From Monoplex corrugatus (lineage: Eukaryota > Mollusca > Gastropoda > Littorinimorpha > Ranellidae): 64,000 nt of DNA. Positions 12,255 through 23,800 of this stretch are shown piece by piece. The notes under the pieces were generated by a model that did no database searches, was not told the origin of the DNA, and worked only from the letters and a program-made list of their open reading frames with translations. The position numbers and the translations under genes were made by a program. Position 1 is the stretch's first letter; the number at the start of each line of letters is the position of its first letter. Location: positions 54,505,168-54,569,167 of the forward strand of contig CM060312.1 of NCBI GenBank assembly GCA_030674185.1, in the 5' to 3' direction.

Positions 12255-12306
12255 CACACATATACACGCACGCAAACACACGCACACGCACGCACGCACA
12301 CACACA

Positions 12307-12351
<45 letters not shown>

Positions 12352-12362
12352 CATAAAATTAT

Positions 12363-12394
<32 letters not shown>

Positions 12395-12500
12395 CACACA
12401 CACACAATCACACACACACATACACAATTACACGCACGCACGTGCACAGACACACACACACGCACACACATACACACATACACAACACACACAAAAGTAT
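12255..12500. repeat. (CA)n/(CATA)n microsatellite
   Basis: CA with CG, TA and CATA interruptions. Long open frames across it encode only HT or CV repeats. Confidence 0.95.
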
Positions 12501-12721
12501 GCACATGCTTACGCTATTGATGGGTGATGCAAGACGACTTGGCATTATCACAGGAATCAGTCACGCAGACCAAATGATACTGGGGGAAACCCGACATCAT
12601 CCTGTCTCCAAAAGCACGACACAGACAGACACAAGTGCGGGCCGAGGCGGTGATGAACTGAAGGTATAAGACCCTGATTCCGGCGCTCTATGAAAAGAAA
12701 CAATCAGCCTAAAAACAAAAC

Positions 12722-12800
12722 AAAACAAAAAAGCTGCTACATGTGAGGATCGAACTCACAATCTCCGCATTTCTCTGACTGTATAAAGGACGGCGGAAGT
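12722..12800 (-). mobile_element. tRNA-like SINE head, minus strand
   Basis: Read on the minus strand there is a T-arm with a five-base-pair stem and the loop TTCGATC (GTGAG...CTCAC), preceded by CAGAGAAATGCGGAG. It is followed by a GTTTT-repeat tail (12712-12730). The 5' half does not fold as a canonical tRNA. Confidence 0.45.
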
Positions 12801-13654
12801 ACTGTATATATAAAAAAATTGGTAAAATGGTATTGATATTATGATAATCACTTGATATGAACAATGCATTCAATCTGGTCTCTTTACAGCGGATGAGAAT
12901 TCTGATTCCAGCCTTTGCATGGAGACATTTCACTGAATTACGACGGAACTGACAGAAAATCAATGTCAACGATGTCCATCTGGACAGAATGGCGGACTGG
13001 TAAGTGGAACTACCGTTTCCAACCATCCCAGCAGTTAGTCACAATGCATGCAACAGCTGCCAGTGAATGAAACCGATTCCTGTGTGAACTCCTGTCCCAT
13101 GCAGATGCTGCTGTGGCATGTTAATCAGTTAATCACCGGCTGTCCTATCGACTTCAGGAAATGAGAGGAATGGCCAACTGCAATTGTCATGTTGGTGAGT
13201 CACACACGCACAGCCTGCTGCCAGTATCTGAGCCACTTAATGCTGCTCCCAGGCAACGTCATGATGACTTATTGACTTAATTCCTTCAGTGTCCCCACAG
13301 CTTATTACTCGACAAATCGTGGAAGTGAGTAAGGCCGCCTGCCAAGATGAGAACAACGAGCAAGAAAAAGTAGGTCTTTCTTCTGAAGACAAGAAGACTA
13401 TATGCTCATACGAGCTATGTGGCATTTTCACTATTGTCACGAGGACTAGAAGGTCGTATCAGTTATGTACCATTTTCACTAAATAAATTCTAACAAAATC
13501 ACTGTTTTAACACATTTTTCACATTGACACTGGCATTGAAGAAAATAGCTGTCTTGTATAATACATTGGTAGGCAAACATATGATGAACATTATAACTAT
13601 TTAATTCTAAACACCTCATGACCCCTCCAATCAATTCCAACACTCAGATCACAG
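12801..13654. other. No gene seen
   Basis: Unique-looking sequence with short chance open frames only. Confidence 0.4.
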
Positions 13655-13659
13655 AGACA

Positions 13660-13720
13660 GAGGGCGGGGGGGGGGGGGGAGACAGAAATAAAGGGCAAGG
13701 CAAAGACAGAGAGAGGAGGG

Positions 13721-13758
<38 letters not shown>

Positions 13759-14098
13759 GAGAGAGAGAGAGAATCAGAAATCAGAAATGCATTCAATACA
13801 ATCAAAGCTCCATTCGAAGTGGTGTAAACACATTATTAACATTATGCAAACACAAAATATTATAGTCGAGACAGACAGAGAGGGAGGGAGGTGGGAGGGT
13901 AAGGGAGGGAGAGGGGGAGAGAGAGATTCAGACGATTTATTCGTGAAGACCAAGGCCCATCAGAAGGTGTGATACCAAAAGTACAATAGAATACAGACAG
14001 TAAACTCTTTAAGTTGTGAGAACATATGAGTGAGAGAGAGGGGGGGCAGAGAGAGGGGGGGTGTGGCAGAGAGAGAGAGGGGGGGTGGTGGCAGAGAC

Positions 14099-14134
<36 letters not shown>

Positions 14135-14469
14135 TGAGACAGAGAGGAATCTTTATTTTCTGACATTAGGTATTAGCACAAATGCCAACCTGCCAACTTA
14201 CGTATCTGTCGTGACTAATCTACTTACAATGCGACAGATAGACAGCAAGACACACAGAGACAGACGGACATACAAAGAGAATGAGACAAAGACAGACAGG
14301 CAGGGAGAGACAGGTAGGAGGGAGAGGGGGGAGAGACAGGTAGGAGGGAGAGGGGTGAGAGATGGTGTAGGAGGGGAGAGAGAGAAAGACTTCAAAGAGC
14401 GGGAAGAGAAACAGGAGAAGAGGAGAGAGAGAGAACAGAAGAGGATACAGAGAGAGAGGGAGAGGAGAA

Positions 14470-14500
<31 letters not shown>

Positions 14501-14659
14501 GAAGAGAAGAGGTGGGAAAGAAAAGAGAGAGAGAGAGAGAGAAGAGAGAAGAGAAGAGAGAGAGAGAAGAGAAGAGAAGAGAAGAGAAGAGAAGAGAAAA
14601 GAAAAGAAGAGAAGAGAAGACAAAAAGTGAGACAGAGAGAGAAAAGGTGGGAAAGAGAG

Positions 14660-14717
<58 letters not shown>

Positions 14718-14735
14718 GCGAGCAAAAAGGTGTAT
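13660..14735. repeat. Purine-rich (GA)n/(GGGA)n/(AGAC)n tract
   Basis: Blocks of GA, GGGA, AGAC and GAAGA strongly purine-biased on the plus strand, with short unique islands at 13790-13870, 13930-14030 and 14150-14240. The 190- to 245-residue open frames on both strands are low-complexity translations of the tract (RE-rich, or LS-rich). Confidence 0.95.
13755..14165 (-). mobile_element. Fragments of a retroelement 3' end embedded in the GA tract
   Basis: Three short islands read, on the minus strand, as a sequence ending in a TTCTGA-type repeat followed by CT repeats: about 13770-13800 (TTTCTGATTTCTGATT), 13926-13960 (GGCCTTGGTCTTCACG, then AATAAATCGTCTGAATC) and 14140-14165. They resemble the better copy at 17597-17960. 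Confidence 0.4.
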
Positions 14736-14739
14736 AGAC

Positions 14740-15255
14740 AAAAAGACCGAGAGGGACAACGCAAAAGGAGGAAACGTTCTGCATACTGTAACCATCTGCC
14801 TCGTCGAGCCGTTACAACATAGCTATGCCAGAGGGAGAAAGGGGATATCCCCCACTGGCAATGGACAACAAATGCACCACAGGAAGCGACCACGATATAA
14901 TTTCGGCCTTGTGGCGGATCATAATTCACAAGCAACGAGGCACCCTGGGTATTAAGCCTGAGAGAGTGATACGAGAATGCGAATGATTCTATGATGTCAT
15001 ATCTACAGATGACTGGCCCTAAGAGATCAATTTACACAGCCCAGTTCCACCACCCACCACCACCACCCCGGTACCGGTAGTGGTATTGTCGAAGAACTGG
15101 TCTGACACACGATACATAAGGGGTGTGGTGGTGGGGAGGCCGTTGATCTACAAAGGTCACTATCGAAGGAGACGTTTAACACTGTTTCCCAAAGGAACCG
15201 ACAGAAAAATGACATCATACCCACGTCATAATACACACGTCTCATACTATTGTCT
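14740..15255. other. No gene seen
   Basis: Unique-looking sequence with CCACCA repeats near 15050-15070. Confidence 0.4.
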
Positions 15256-15258
15256 GAT

Positions 15259-15259
15259 G

Positions 15260-15322
<63 letters not shown>

Positions 15323-15365
15323 TCATTCTTCTTCTTCGCATTCTTCTTCTTCGCATTCTTCTTCG
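15259..15365. repeat. (CT)n and (TTC)n microsatellite
   Basis: A CT run of about 60 bp followed by CTTCTTCG/CATTCTTCTT units. Confidence 0.95.
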
Positions 15366-15439
15366 ACGATAATGACAACAACAGCAATAGCGAGAAATAT
15401 CAAAATCTACATAATAATTAATATACTGTAATCATGTGT

Positions 15440-15459
15440 ATAATCATATATATATATAC

Positions 15460-15532
<73 letters not shown>
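15440..15532. repeat. (TA)n microsatellite
   Basis: TA repeats with two CA interruptions on the left side. Confidence 0.95.
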
Positions 15533-16105
15533 CATATTGCTCAGGCCTTGCTGACGCCTGAATATATTACTAGAGATACTGCAGGGCAAAAAGCCTTGTC
15601 ATGCATTCTCAATCCACAATGGCATTCTATAGCATCCCATCACCATCATCCCGTTCTCATGGACTATCACAACATTGTGAAAAAATTCTCATGTTCTGAG
15701 GCCCTTCATGCAAACTGCTCTCACTGCGATATCAGGTTTTTTGCTTGGAAGTGTATTGGACAGCTGAAATGAATGGCGTGGGAACTCTAATACAAAATTA
15801 GTATTTAATTACTAACAAGCTAAAAAGAGGTATTAGGATTTATAAACAACACTGTCTTGGTTTATCTTCGTCATAAATGAAACAAATTCCCTGGATATTG
15901 CATATGCCAACCGAGGGAACTGACGTCACAATACCATACTTAATAGTCAAGACAACCAACCCTCTACTATTGTAATTCCATGTATACCGAGCTGACAGAA
16001 ACTGACGTTACAGTGATAATACCACACTTACTGCACGACAACCAGTAAACAAAATTCAGTCATGGATATTGCACTTAACGGTCTTTATTGATTTTGAATC
16101 TGATC
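15533..16105. other. No gene seen
   Basis: Unique-looking sequence. A short segment near 15583-15625 (AAAAAGCCTTGTCATG) resembles sequence near 36880-36910, so an old dispersed repeat is possible. Confidence 0.3.
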
Positions 16106-16106
16106 G

Positions 16107-16682
16107 GCACACACACACACACACACAAACACATACACACATATACACACACGTACACACCTACACACACAATCACACACGTACAGACACGCACGCACGC
16201 ACGTACACGCACGTACGCATACGCGGGCACACGCATGTACACACGCGCGCGCGCGCGCGCACACACACACAAACACACACATACACGAAAACACACACAT
16301 ATACACACACGCACACGAACACGCACACACACATACTACGCACACACACAGATACACATACGCCCACGCGCTCACACACACACACACGCATGCACACACC
16401 ACACACACGCATACGCATGCACGCACACAATCACACACGTACACGCACGCGCGCACACACACATGCGCGCGCACACACGCAAATCACACACACATACACG
16501 CACAAATACGCACGCGCGCAGGCGCACGCACACACACATACACCCACAAGTACGCATGCGCACGCACACACACAACACACACACCCACACACAACCACGC
16601 ACACACACACAAACACACAACACACACACAAACACACACACACGCACGCGCGCGCGCACACACACACACACACTCACACCAT
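16107..16682. repeat. Compound CA/CGCA/CATA microsatellite, ~575 bp
   Basis: Alternating purine-pyrimidine sequence almost throughout, including a pure GC run at 16245-16260. Open frames of up to 215 codons on both strands are translations of the repeat. Confidence 0.95.
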
Positions 16683-16974
16683 ACAGATAAGCGAACTCGA
16701 GAAGCACGGACGATAGGAAATGAGAGGGGGGGGGGGAGGAGGTGGTATGATAGACGAGTCCACATGTATCATCAAACTGATAGAGTGATATTGATGGCCA
16801 CTTTAGCCAACTTCCTGTTCGGGACGCCACACACGGTTTTGCCCCAGCCCTGAAGCACAAACAAAATGGCCAACAGAACGGGGTTTTTGCTTTAATGCTT
16901 TCACATCCATTTGCCCTTTATAATATTACGACAGACATGAATCACCGATGATAAGGACCGTTTGCATCATCACG
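16683..16974. other. No gene seen
   Basis: A G run lies at about 16727-16736. No feature is recognised. Confidence 0.4.
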
Positions 16975-17395
16975 ATAAAAATCATCATCATCATTATTAT
17001 CATTACTCTTCTCCTTCTTCTTCTTCTTATTATTACTACTGTTATAATTATTATACTGTGACCATCAAGGGTACCCACGAGGCAGCGGAGACAGGTGCAG
17101 GTCGTACAGTCTACTGTCATACTTAGCAGAGACTTCGCTCTGATCTGACTACAATTACTATTATTATAATCATAATTATAATAAGTGTTATCATTATTAC
17201 TATTATTGTTATTGTTTGTTATTATTATTATTATTATCATTATCATCATCATTATTATTATCATTATTGTTGTTGTTGTTGTTGTACTGCTGTCGTTGTT
17301 GACGATGTTATTATTGTTATTGCTGCTGCTGTTGCCACTTTTTGCTATCATTATCATGATGATGATGATGATGATAATGATTATCACAAACACAG
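16975..17395. repeat. ATT/ATC/GTT trinucleotide tract
   Basis: Two blocks (16975-17058 and 17155-17392) of mixed ATT, ATC, TTG and GAT triplets, separated by about 100 bp of unique sequence. Confidence 0.9.
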
Positions 17396-17504
17396 ACACT
17401 GGCTTCATTTTCTGTTTGTTTTTGTCGTCCAACCTACAGCTGTGCAAGAACACTGAAAAGCAGCAGTCACATCCATCAGAGTGGGAGGAAGGTTAAAAAG
17501 GGGA

Positions 17505-17541
17505 GAAAACTCTCTCTCTCTCTCTGTCTGTCTGCCTGTCT

Positions 17542-17595
<54 letters not shown>

Positions 17596-17605
17596 GAGAA
17601 CTCAG
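17505..17605. repeat. (CT)n, (GTCT)n, (AG)n, (ACAG)n block
   Basis: CT and GTCT repeats are followed by AG and ACAG repeats, so the block can fold back on itself. Confidence 0.9.
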
Positions 17606-17960
17606 AACTCAGAAAATGTTTATTGTACATCGGCCTTAGGCCACAATACATGCATGGGGAAGGGGAGGGGAGGAGATCAGGTTTTCTTATACATTCATAC
17701 AAGTTATACTTTCAAACTGCAGTGAACTCTGTCACATTGTCCCCTTCTATCGTTTACCGTCACATAAGCTGGGATACATTCATCTTTGCATTTACAGTGG
17801 TCTTTTCATTTGTATTCTAGTCCATATTCCTTAACTGGCCAGCTAAGAATATTTGTCATTAACCGCATCTATATCATTCATCCAACTGTCAATTTTACAA
17901 TAACTGGCTATCAGACAAACAAACCATTCAATTAGTGCACAGATCTGACATTTCTTGTAC
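17597..17960 (-). mobile_element. Retroelement 3' end (minus strand)
   Basis: On the minus strand the sequence ends with GTGGCCTAAGGCCGATG, then ACAATAAACATTTTC, then a TGAGTTC repeat that passes straight into CT/GTCT microsatellite. A hexamer-type repeat at the end with an AATAAA signal just before it fits a LINE 3' UTR. No ORF remains. Confidence 0.45.
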
Positions 17961-18004
17961 CCTTCGGAGATCATACAGTTGATCAATATATTCAACCACA
18001 GGTA

Positions 18005-18545
18005 CTTGACATAAACACTCAATCCATCAATCGATCAACCAAACAACCAATCAATCGAACAGTCAACCAATCAATTAACCAATCAATCAACTGATTTACC
18101 AGTTGATCAATCAAAGAATCCGCCATTCAGCCCGTGATTCAACTGACAAATCAGCTTTCAATTGACTGGGTCAGATGCATCATCCAACTGTACAATCGAT
18201 ATCACTTCAGTAACAATCACTTAACGTAATCAGTCCCTCTCTCAATCAATCAATCGATCAATCATTTAACCAGTTAATCAGTCATCCAGTGACTTAATCG
18301 ACCAGATAACCTAGAATTTAACTGAGTTCAATATATCAATTTGCAATCGTTACTTCAAATAACGCGAATCAATCATCCATACATTCCATAATTCAATCAC
18401 TGATCGATCAATAGCTAAAACCATCAATCTATAAATCGACCGGTCGGTGAGCCACCCATCGCCATCAATTAACAAATCATATAATCATTCCGTTGTCAGC
18501 TAATCATGCGTTCAGTTTATCAATTTATTCACCAGTGAATCTAAA
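18005..18545. repeat. Degenerate ATCA/AACC tetranucleotide-like region
   Basis: Words such as ATCAATCAATCGATCAATC and CAATCAATTAACC recur over about 540 bp with heavy degeneration. Confidence 0.8.
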
Positions 18546-19060
18546 CCAATCAATGGAATTAATGTACAATGAAGTGAAACAAGAAATATATGACATAAGA
18601 GCAATTCGACCCCAAAACAGTCGGTTAATTGGCAAAAACAGACATTCATAATGCCAATCCATTAATCAGACTAATCGCAGATCAGTCACTCATTTACCAA
18701 AACAATTGACATTGAGACAATACCAAATGATCATTCAACGCATATTTAGCATTTCGTGCATCTTTTAGTTCAGAGATAACTCAATCTTCGGCGGTCAGCA
18801 ATGGTTCAGGCCATAGACTGAATTGAAGGTTATGTATAAACGCACATACACACATACACATCTATATACACGCACACATACATAATCACTCATACATATA
18901 TACATACATAGATATATATACATATGTACCCACACATATACATAATGTAGATACTATCACCTATATATGCACATAAGTACACCAACGTCAATGTGAATAC
19001 ACAGGCACCTATGCACATGTGTCTCTATATGAGCACCCCTTTCATATTCAAATAAACATT
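18546..19060. other. No gene seen; CATA-rich block near 18838-18990
   Basis: ACATACACATAC-type repeats only. Confidence 0.6.
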
Positions 19061-22000
19061 TTTTTTTTTCTTTACAATTGAAATTAATTATTGTCTGAAA
19101 TTCTAGTGCTAGTATCTACATAACTATTTACTTTTCTTCTCCTTTTAACAATTTTTTTCTCCTATTCATGGCGTGGAAAACGTATCTGGATACGCTGTGG
19201 CTTCGGTGGCTATTTGTTGATTGGAGCAGTATGCACATAGGCATGCTGACTAAATCCTTTAAAAATTTCGCCCTGAGATCAGCGTAAGTGGAACATCTAA
19301 ATAATAAGTGTTCTTCGTTTTCAGATTCTGTCCTGCAAAATGGACACACCTTTTCTTGATCAGATTCACTGTATCTATTTATATTATTGTTTAGTGGTAA
19401 AACGTTCAACCTTGTTTGTGAAAGGGCAACTCTGAAACAGTATATATCAATAGAGTCAATGTACTTCTCTTTTTCAAAGATAGTCTTAAATGATCTGTAG
19501 CTTTCATACCTATCTCTGTCTCTGAGTGACCCAGACCATTCTTGAATATATAAGTCTACAAGTCTCCGTTTAAATACACGCAAAAAGGCTTTTACATCAC
19601 CAACACCTTGTTGCAGCCACACGATATTAAATCCCGTTTCACACAAAATTTCCCTTATTTTTGAAGCCCAGCATTCTTTCCCAGCCCTGTCAAGTTCCAC
19701 TAACATTTGGTAAGCCTTATAAGGTAACCTATTTGGATTCATTTCCAGTAATTTAAACCAATATCTAAGACAGGTAGTTGAGGAGTTGACATAAAGAGGA
19801 TATCTTCCCAAATCCCCATATACCATCTTGTTAGGTGTCCTGACTGGAACACCCAACAGTCTTTTGCACGATACCAAATGTACTTTCTCTATATGCTCGA
19901 GTCTGTTAAGTCCCCATATCTCAGAAGAATACAACAAAATAGGTTGAATTTTTGCATCAAACAACTTGAAGAAAGTTTCTATAGTCATGTCTTTATATTT
20001 TTGAAAAGTCCTGTTTAATAGCAAAGTTGCTTTTTTACCTTTTGTCACCAAATGTTCTGTGCCGGCCTTGGTGCTAATCATTGTCGTGAAACTGAACCCC
20101 AGATAACAATATTTACTAACTACTTCCAATTTTGTCCCTTTGTAAAACCATTGTTCATGTCGTCCTAAGAAGCCCCCTCTTCTGAAAACCATAACCTTAG
20201 TTTTTTCAAGATTAACTTCCAGTTTCATGCTGGCACAGTATGTCTGCAAGACTCTTAACTGGTTTTGCAAACCATTTGGTGTTGTTGACAGAAGGGCTAC
20301 ATCATCTGCAAAAAGAAGAATGAATATTTCCATTGAACCTGGCATCAGCTGGATGCCATGTCGCCCCTTTTCATCCATACAATTGGCTAATTGATTTATT
20401 AATACCGAAAATAAAGTAGGGCTTAAGACACATCCTTGTCTCACGCCTATGGAGTTATCGAATATTTCAGATAATTCCCGGTTTGCCCGAATACATGAGC
20501 ATAATGATTCATACATTGCTTTTAGCGAAACCAAAAACTTCCCTTTTACTCCTTGATTTTGAATACACTTTAAGAGTTTGTCATGCTGAACCGAATCAAA
20601 GGCTTTCTTAAAGTCTACAAAAGCAACATATAGTTTTCTACCTTTCTTGCACATAGTTTTCTGAACCATAGCGTACAGACTGAAAATTTGATCCACTGTA
20701 GAATATTTTTTCCTAAAACCTGCCTGACTTTCTGATATTAAATTATTGTTTTCTAACCAAGCATACAATCTAGTATTCAGTATTGATGTGTAACATTTTG
20801 AAACAATGCTTAATAACGACACACCCCTGTAATTGTCCACTTTATCAGGATCTCCTTTCTTAAATATTGGTATGATAATAGCTTTTGACCAGTCTTGAGG
20901 ATAAATTCCTCGGTCGAATAAAGTGTTAAACAGCTTCCAAAGAAAATTATGGATATTTGTGTTACCATTTTTTAACATCTCGGCTGTAACACCGTCCATT
21001 CCACTGGCTTTACCTATCCTCAATTTTCTGATGGATTCTCTGACTTCTTCTATAGTTATCTTAGAATTTAATGGGTGTTCTGATGATTCATTTAAATCTA
21101 CTTCGACAATGCAGCGCTCATCATTTGTTGATCTGTTATCTTGAAATACGTTTTTAAAATGACTGAACCATTCATCAATACTTATATTGTTAGTGAGTTT
21201 GTTTTTGGTACCATACCCTATATTTCTTAACTCAGTCCAAAACTGCGATGAATTTGAAATATTTCTGGCTAAGCATTCTGCTTTTTGTTTATTATACTGC
21301 TGTTTTTTATTCTTTAATAATTTTTTATACTTCTTCCGTGCTTCACAAAACACAACTCTATCATCCTCATCTTTTGTTTTTCTGTAGTGTTTGAGAGTTT
21401 TTCTGCTTTCTGCTTTTGCTTTCTCACATTCACCATCAAACCAATCAGATCTTTTTCTCTTCTCTGTACATTTCTTACGGTACATACAAGCAACAGCTTC
21501 TTTGAGACATTCAACAAATATGGTTAAAGCCTTATCTACATTAGTGTCTAGAGTATTCGAAGCCAATGTAAGTCTTCTCTGAATGTGCTCACTTTGTAAT
21601 TTGTTTGTATAATCGTCTTTCTTATTTTCTTGCCATATGAACTTTTGTGTGATGTTATTTTTTGATACTTTTCCCTCCGCTTTTATTCCTGTTTCAAGCT
21701 TTCGCTCCACTTTCATTATAACCGGTAAATGATCTGATTCTGTGAGACTGTCAACATCTAATGCAGCAATTTTAATTGATGAAAACAGATCACATGATAC
21801 GATGAAATAGTCAACTACACTCGACCCTGAAACCCCAATGTATGTATAACTACCATCAAAGTCCAGTTTACACAGACCATTTAAAATGATACAGTCAAAC
21901 ATACTGCATAGCTCGAGCAGTTGGTTTCCAAAAACATTTGTGCGGCAATCATGAGACTGTCTCAAAAAATCACTGTATACCGAAAGGTCAGTTAAAACAC

Positions 22001-22150
22001 TGCCACTGTCATATCCAAATGAACAGTAGTTACCATCAGCTGTTCTTGCATTTAAATCACCAGTCAGCAAAACATAAAAGTCGTCGTGCGAAACTTGTAA
22101 ATCTAACAAACATTGTTCCAACACTTCCATACCAAACCCATCATGCTGAG
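19061..22150 (-). mobile_element. 5'-truncated LINE with long intact ORF2
   Basis: The element reads on the minus strand. The coding region covers the C-terminal part of an APE-type endonuclease, a complete reverse transcriptase and a C-terminal zinc-knuckle region. The stop is followed by about 55 bp of 3' UTR and an A-rich tail (19062-19074 seen as T on the plus strand). The frame stays open a few codons 5' of the first ATG (GFGMEVLEQ), and the first ~100 residues of the endonuclease are missing, so the 5' end is truncated, as is usual for LINEs. Confidence 0.9.
19128..22130 (-). CDS. LINE ORF2 protein: partial APE endonuclease, reverse transcriptase, zinc knuckle
   Basis: A 1000-residue open frame without stops. 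Endonuclease motifs: GDLNAR near residue 24 and ESDHLPVI near 132. RT motifs: GMDGVTAEMLKNG, IIPIFKKGD, NYRGVSLLS, SQAGFRKKYST, AFVDFKKAFDSV (near 503, catalytic Asp), GVRQGCVLSP and LLFADDVALL (near 605, catalytic Asp pair), then YCYLGF. No RNase H domain is seen. Near residue 928 comes C-x2-C-x8-H-x4-C. The protein would nick target DNA and reverse-transcribe its own RNA, but without the N-terminal half of the endonuclease this copy should not move by itself. The clade is uncertain. The intact frame suggests recent insertion. Confidence 0.9.
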   Translation of the reverse strand: MEVLEQCLLDLQVSHDDFYVLLTGDLNARTADGNYCSFGYDSGSVLTDLSVYSDFLRQSHDCRTNVFGNQLLELCSMFDCIILNGLCKLDFDGSYTYIGVSGSSVVDYFIVSCDLFSSIKIAALDVDSLTESDHLPVIMKVERKLETGIKAEGKVSKNNITQKFIWQENKKDDYTNKLQSEHIQRRLTLASNTLDTNVDKALTIFVECLKEAVACMYRKKCTEKRKRSDWFDGECEKAKAESRKTLKHYRKTKDEDDRVVFCEARKKYKKLLKNKKQQYNKQKAECLARNISNSSQFWTELRNIGYGTKNKLTNNISIDEWFSHFKNVFQDNRSTNDERCIVEVDLNESSEHPLNSKITIEEVRESIRKLRIGKASGMDGVTAEMLKNGNTNIHNFLWKLFNTLFDRGIYPQDWSKAIIIPIFKKGDPDKVDNYRGVSLLSIVSKCYTSILNTRLYAWLENNNLISESQAGFRKKYSTVDQIFSLYAMVQKTMCKKGRKLYVAFVDFKKAFDSVQHDKLLKCIQNQGVKGKFLVSLKAMYESLCSCIRANRELSEIFDNSIGVRQGCVLSPTLFSVLINQLANCMDEKGRHGIQLMPGSMEIFILLFADDVALLSTTPNGLQNQLRVLQTYCASMKLEVNLEKTKVMVFRRGGFLGRHEQWFYKGTKLEVVSKYCYLGFSFTTMISTKAGTEHLVTKGKKATLLLNRTFQKYKDMTIETFFKLFDAKIQPILLYSSEIWGLNRLEHIEKVHLVSCKRLLGVPVRTPNKMVYGDLGRYPLYVNSSTTCLRYWFKLLEMNPNRLPYKAYQMLVELDRAGKECWASKIREILCETGFNIVWLQQGVGDVKAFLRVFKRRLVDLYIQEWSGSLRDRDRYESYRSFKTIFEKEKYIDSIDIYCFRVALSQTRLNVLPLNNNINRYSESDQEKVCPFCRTESENEEHLLFRCSTYADLRAKFLKDLVSMPMCILLQSTNSHRSHSVSRYVFHAMNRRKKLLKGEEK

Positions 22151-22199
22151 AGAGACACAGAGAGAGACTGCACGACCAAACAAGTCTTGGGTAGTATAC

Positions 22200-23325
22200 T
22201 TTTTAAATTAATATATTCATACAATTTTCATTATCTATGGGTAAATGTACACATCCATAAATTTGAGAAAATCATACGCTTTTTACTTACTGAGTAACTC
22301 CCCTTCTCCCCCCCCCCCTCGCCAAAAAAAAAAAACCAACCCAACAACAACAAAAACAAAAACAAACAAAACCTGGACAACATAGCTCTTTCTGGATGGT
22401 TGCTTTTCAGAAACAAAAACAAACAAAAACAAACCAAAAAAGTCATAAAATTTCTAACCATCCAATCACAAAATATGACACATACCAACATAAGCGAATT
22501 ACAGACACTGCCTTGTGTTTTCGTCTATGTTTTAGTTCCCCTTGGCAACCGACCAAAGTGAGTTTTCTTTTTTCATTTGTTTTTACTTCCTTCCTTTTAT
22601 AAACGCTCACCAACCAGAACAGTACTGCACGAACGCCTACTCTTGTGCAACGAAGCAAGTACACAACATTGATTTGGATCTAATCTTCTTCCCTTAAAGG
22701 GAAAACGGATGCTCAGGCCATGCTAATATTCTCTTTTCATGACTCCCCCAGTTTTAAAATCTGTTTGCTGACCATGACCCACACCTGCATACATATTTAA
22801 AGTACAGACTTTTCAGTCTGCTGTACTTATGCACCTTGTATTTGTAGTTACACGCATAAACATAAAACATTCATTCAAAAGCAATTAAGAAACCCTTGGT
22901 GAAACATTTACATAATCCACTTGATTACCTCTTCGATTTAAAAATCTGGCTGTGCACAATCTACCAACTAAGAGCTCTTTGATTGTTCGTATCTTTGCAT
23001 ACAATCTAAAGGCAGACTGGAAATCTGTGCTGAGAACATGTTGGTGTTTTGGGGACACAATGACCTAAAAAGAGACCATGCCCAATTATACTCAAATACC
23101 ACGCAGGCCTTGGTGGGTTGAATAGTTGATACAGCACTGATACAATTATCTATCAATAAATAGCCACAAAATTGGCCAAGAACTGTTTTTAGTTTCTGAC
23201 TATTGTAATTCCAAAATTGTTTCGCACTCATTCAAAATCATGTATTGTTTTGACTAATTTTGGCGAAAATCGAGCTAGAGTACTTGCTGTCCTTTGATGA
23301 CTTACACATTTCGATGATTACCACA
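22200..23325. other. No gene seen
   Basis: C run near 22308-22319, A and CAAAA-rich stretch 22324-22440. No supportable gene. Confidence 0.4.
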
Positions 23326-23330
23326 AAAGT

Positions 23331-23408
<78 letters not shown>
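23331..23408. repeat. (CA)n microsatellite
   Basis: Almost pure CA, about 78 bp. Confidence 0.97.
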
Positions 23409-23409
<1 letters not shown>

Positions 23410-23502
23410 TCTGCAGTCCACTTTATTCATACAAACAGGGCACCTCCTGGTTGGTAAGAAACAATATCCTTTTTTCTTCAAATGCATTCTAGGACTAAGA
23501 GA

Positions 23503-23688
23503 TAAACCTTTTGAATCCCACATCCCATCCATCAACTGCCAAAATTGAACCCTTTGATTCTCTCACCCTATCCACCTGCAAGAAAATGGTGGATAGGGTG
23601 AGGGAATCAAAGGGTTAAATTCTTGCTTGGCTTGCATGAATGACAATGCAGGATGCTGATGAACAGGGTGCTGGAGTCAAAGGGTTAA
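23503..23688. mobile_element. Palindromic TTAA MITE, copy 4
   Basis: The left end is decayed (TAAACCTTTTGAATCCC) and the right end is good (GGAGTCAAAGGGTTAA). The inner hairpin is nearly complete, with a shortened apex. Confidence 0.85.
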
Positions 23689-23800
23689 AAAAAAAAAAAT
23701 GTCAGACTGTTCCGCTGGTGGACAGAGTGCGGAAGTCAAATGGTTAAAAAAAATGCCACTGTTCAGCTGGTGGGCAGGGTGCAGGAGTCAAATGGTTAAA
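23689..23800. mobile_element. Two extra MITE right ends in tandem after copy 4
   Basis: After the A run following copy 4, the terminal segment recurs twice: GCTGGTGGACAGAGTGCGG to TTAA ending at 23747, and GCTGGTGGGCAGGGTGCAGG to TTAA ending at 23799. The words CAGACTGTTCCGC (about 23703 and 23818) suggest local tandem duplication. Confidence 0.75.

Noticed and set aside
14061..14935. 190- to 245-codon open frames in the GA tract
   Set aside because: They are Arg/Glu or Ser/Leu low-complexity translations of purine repeats on both strands.
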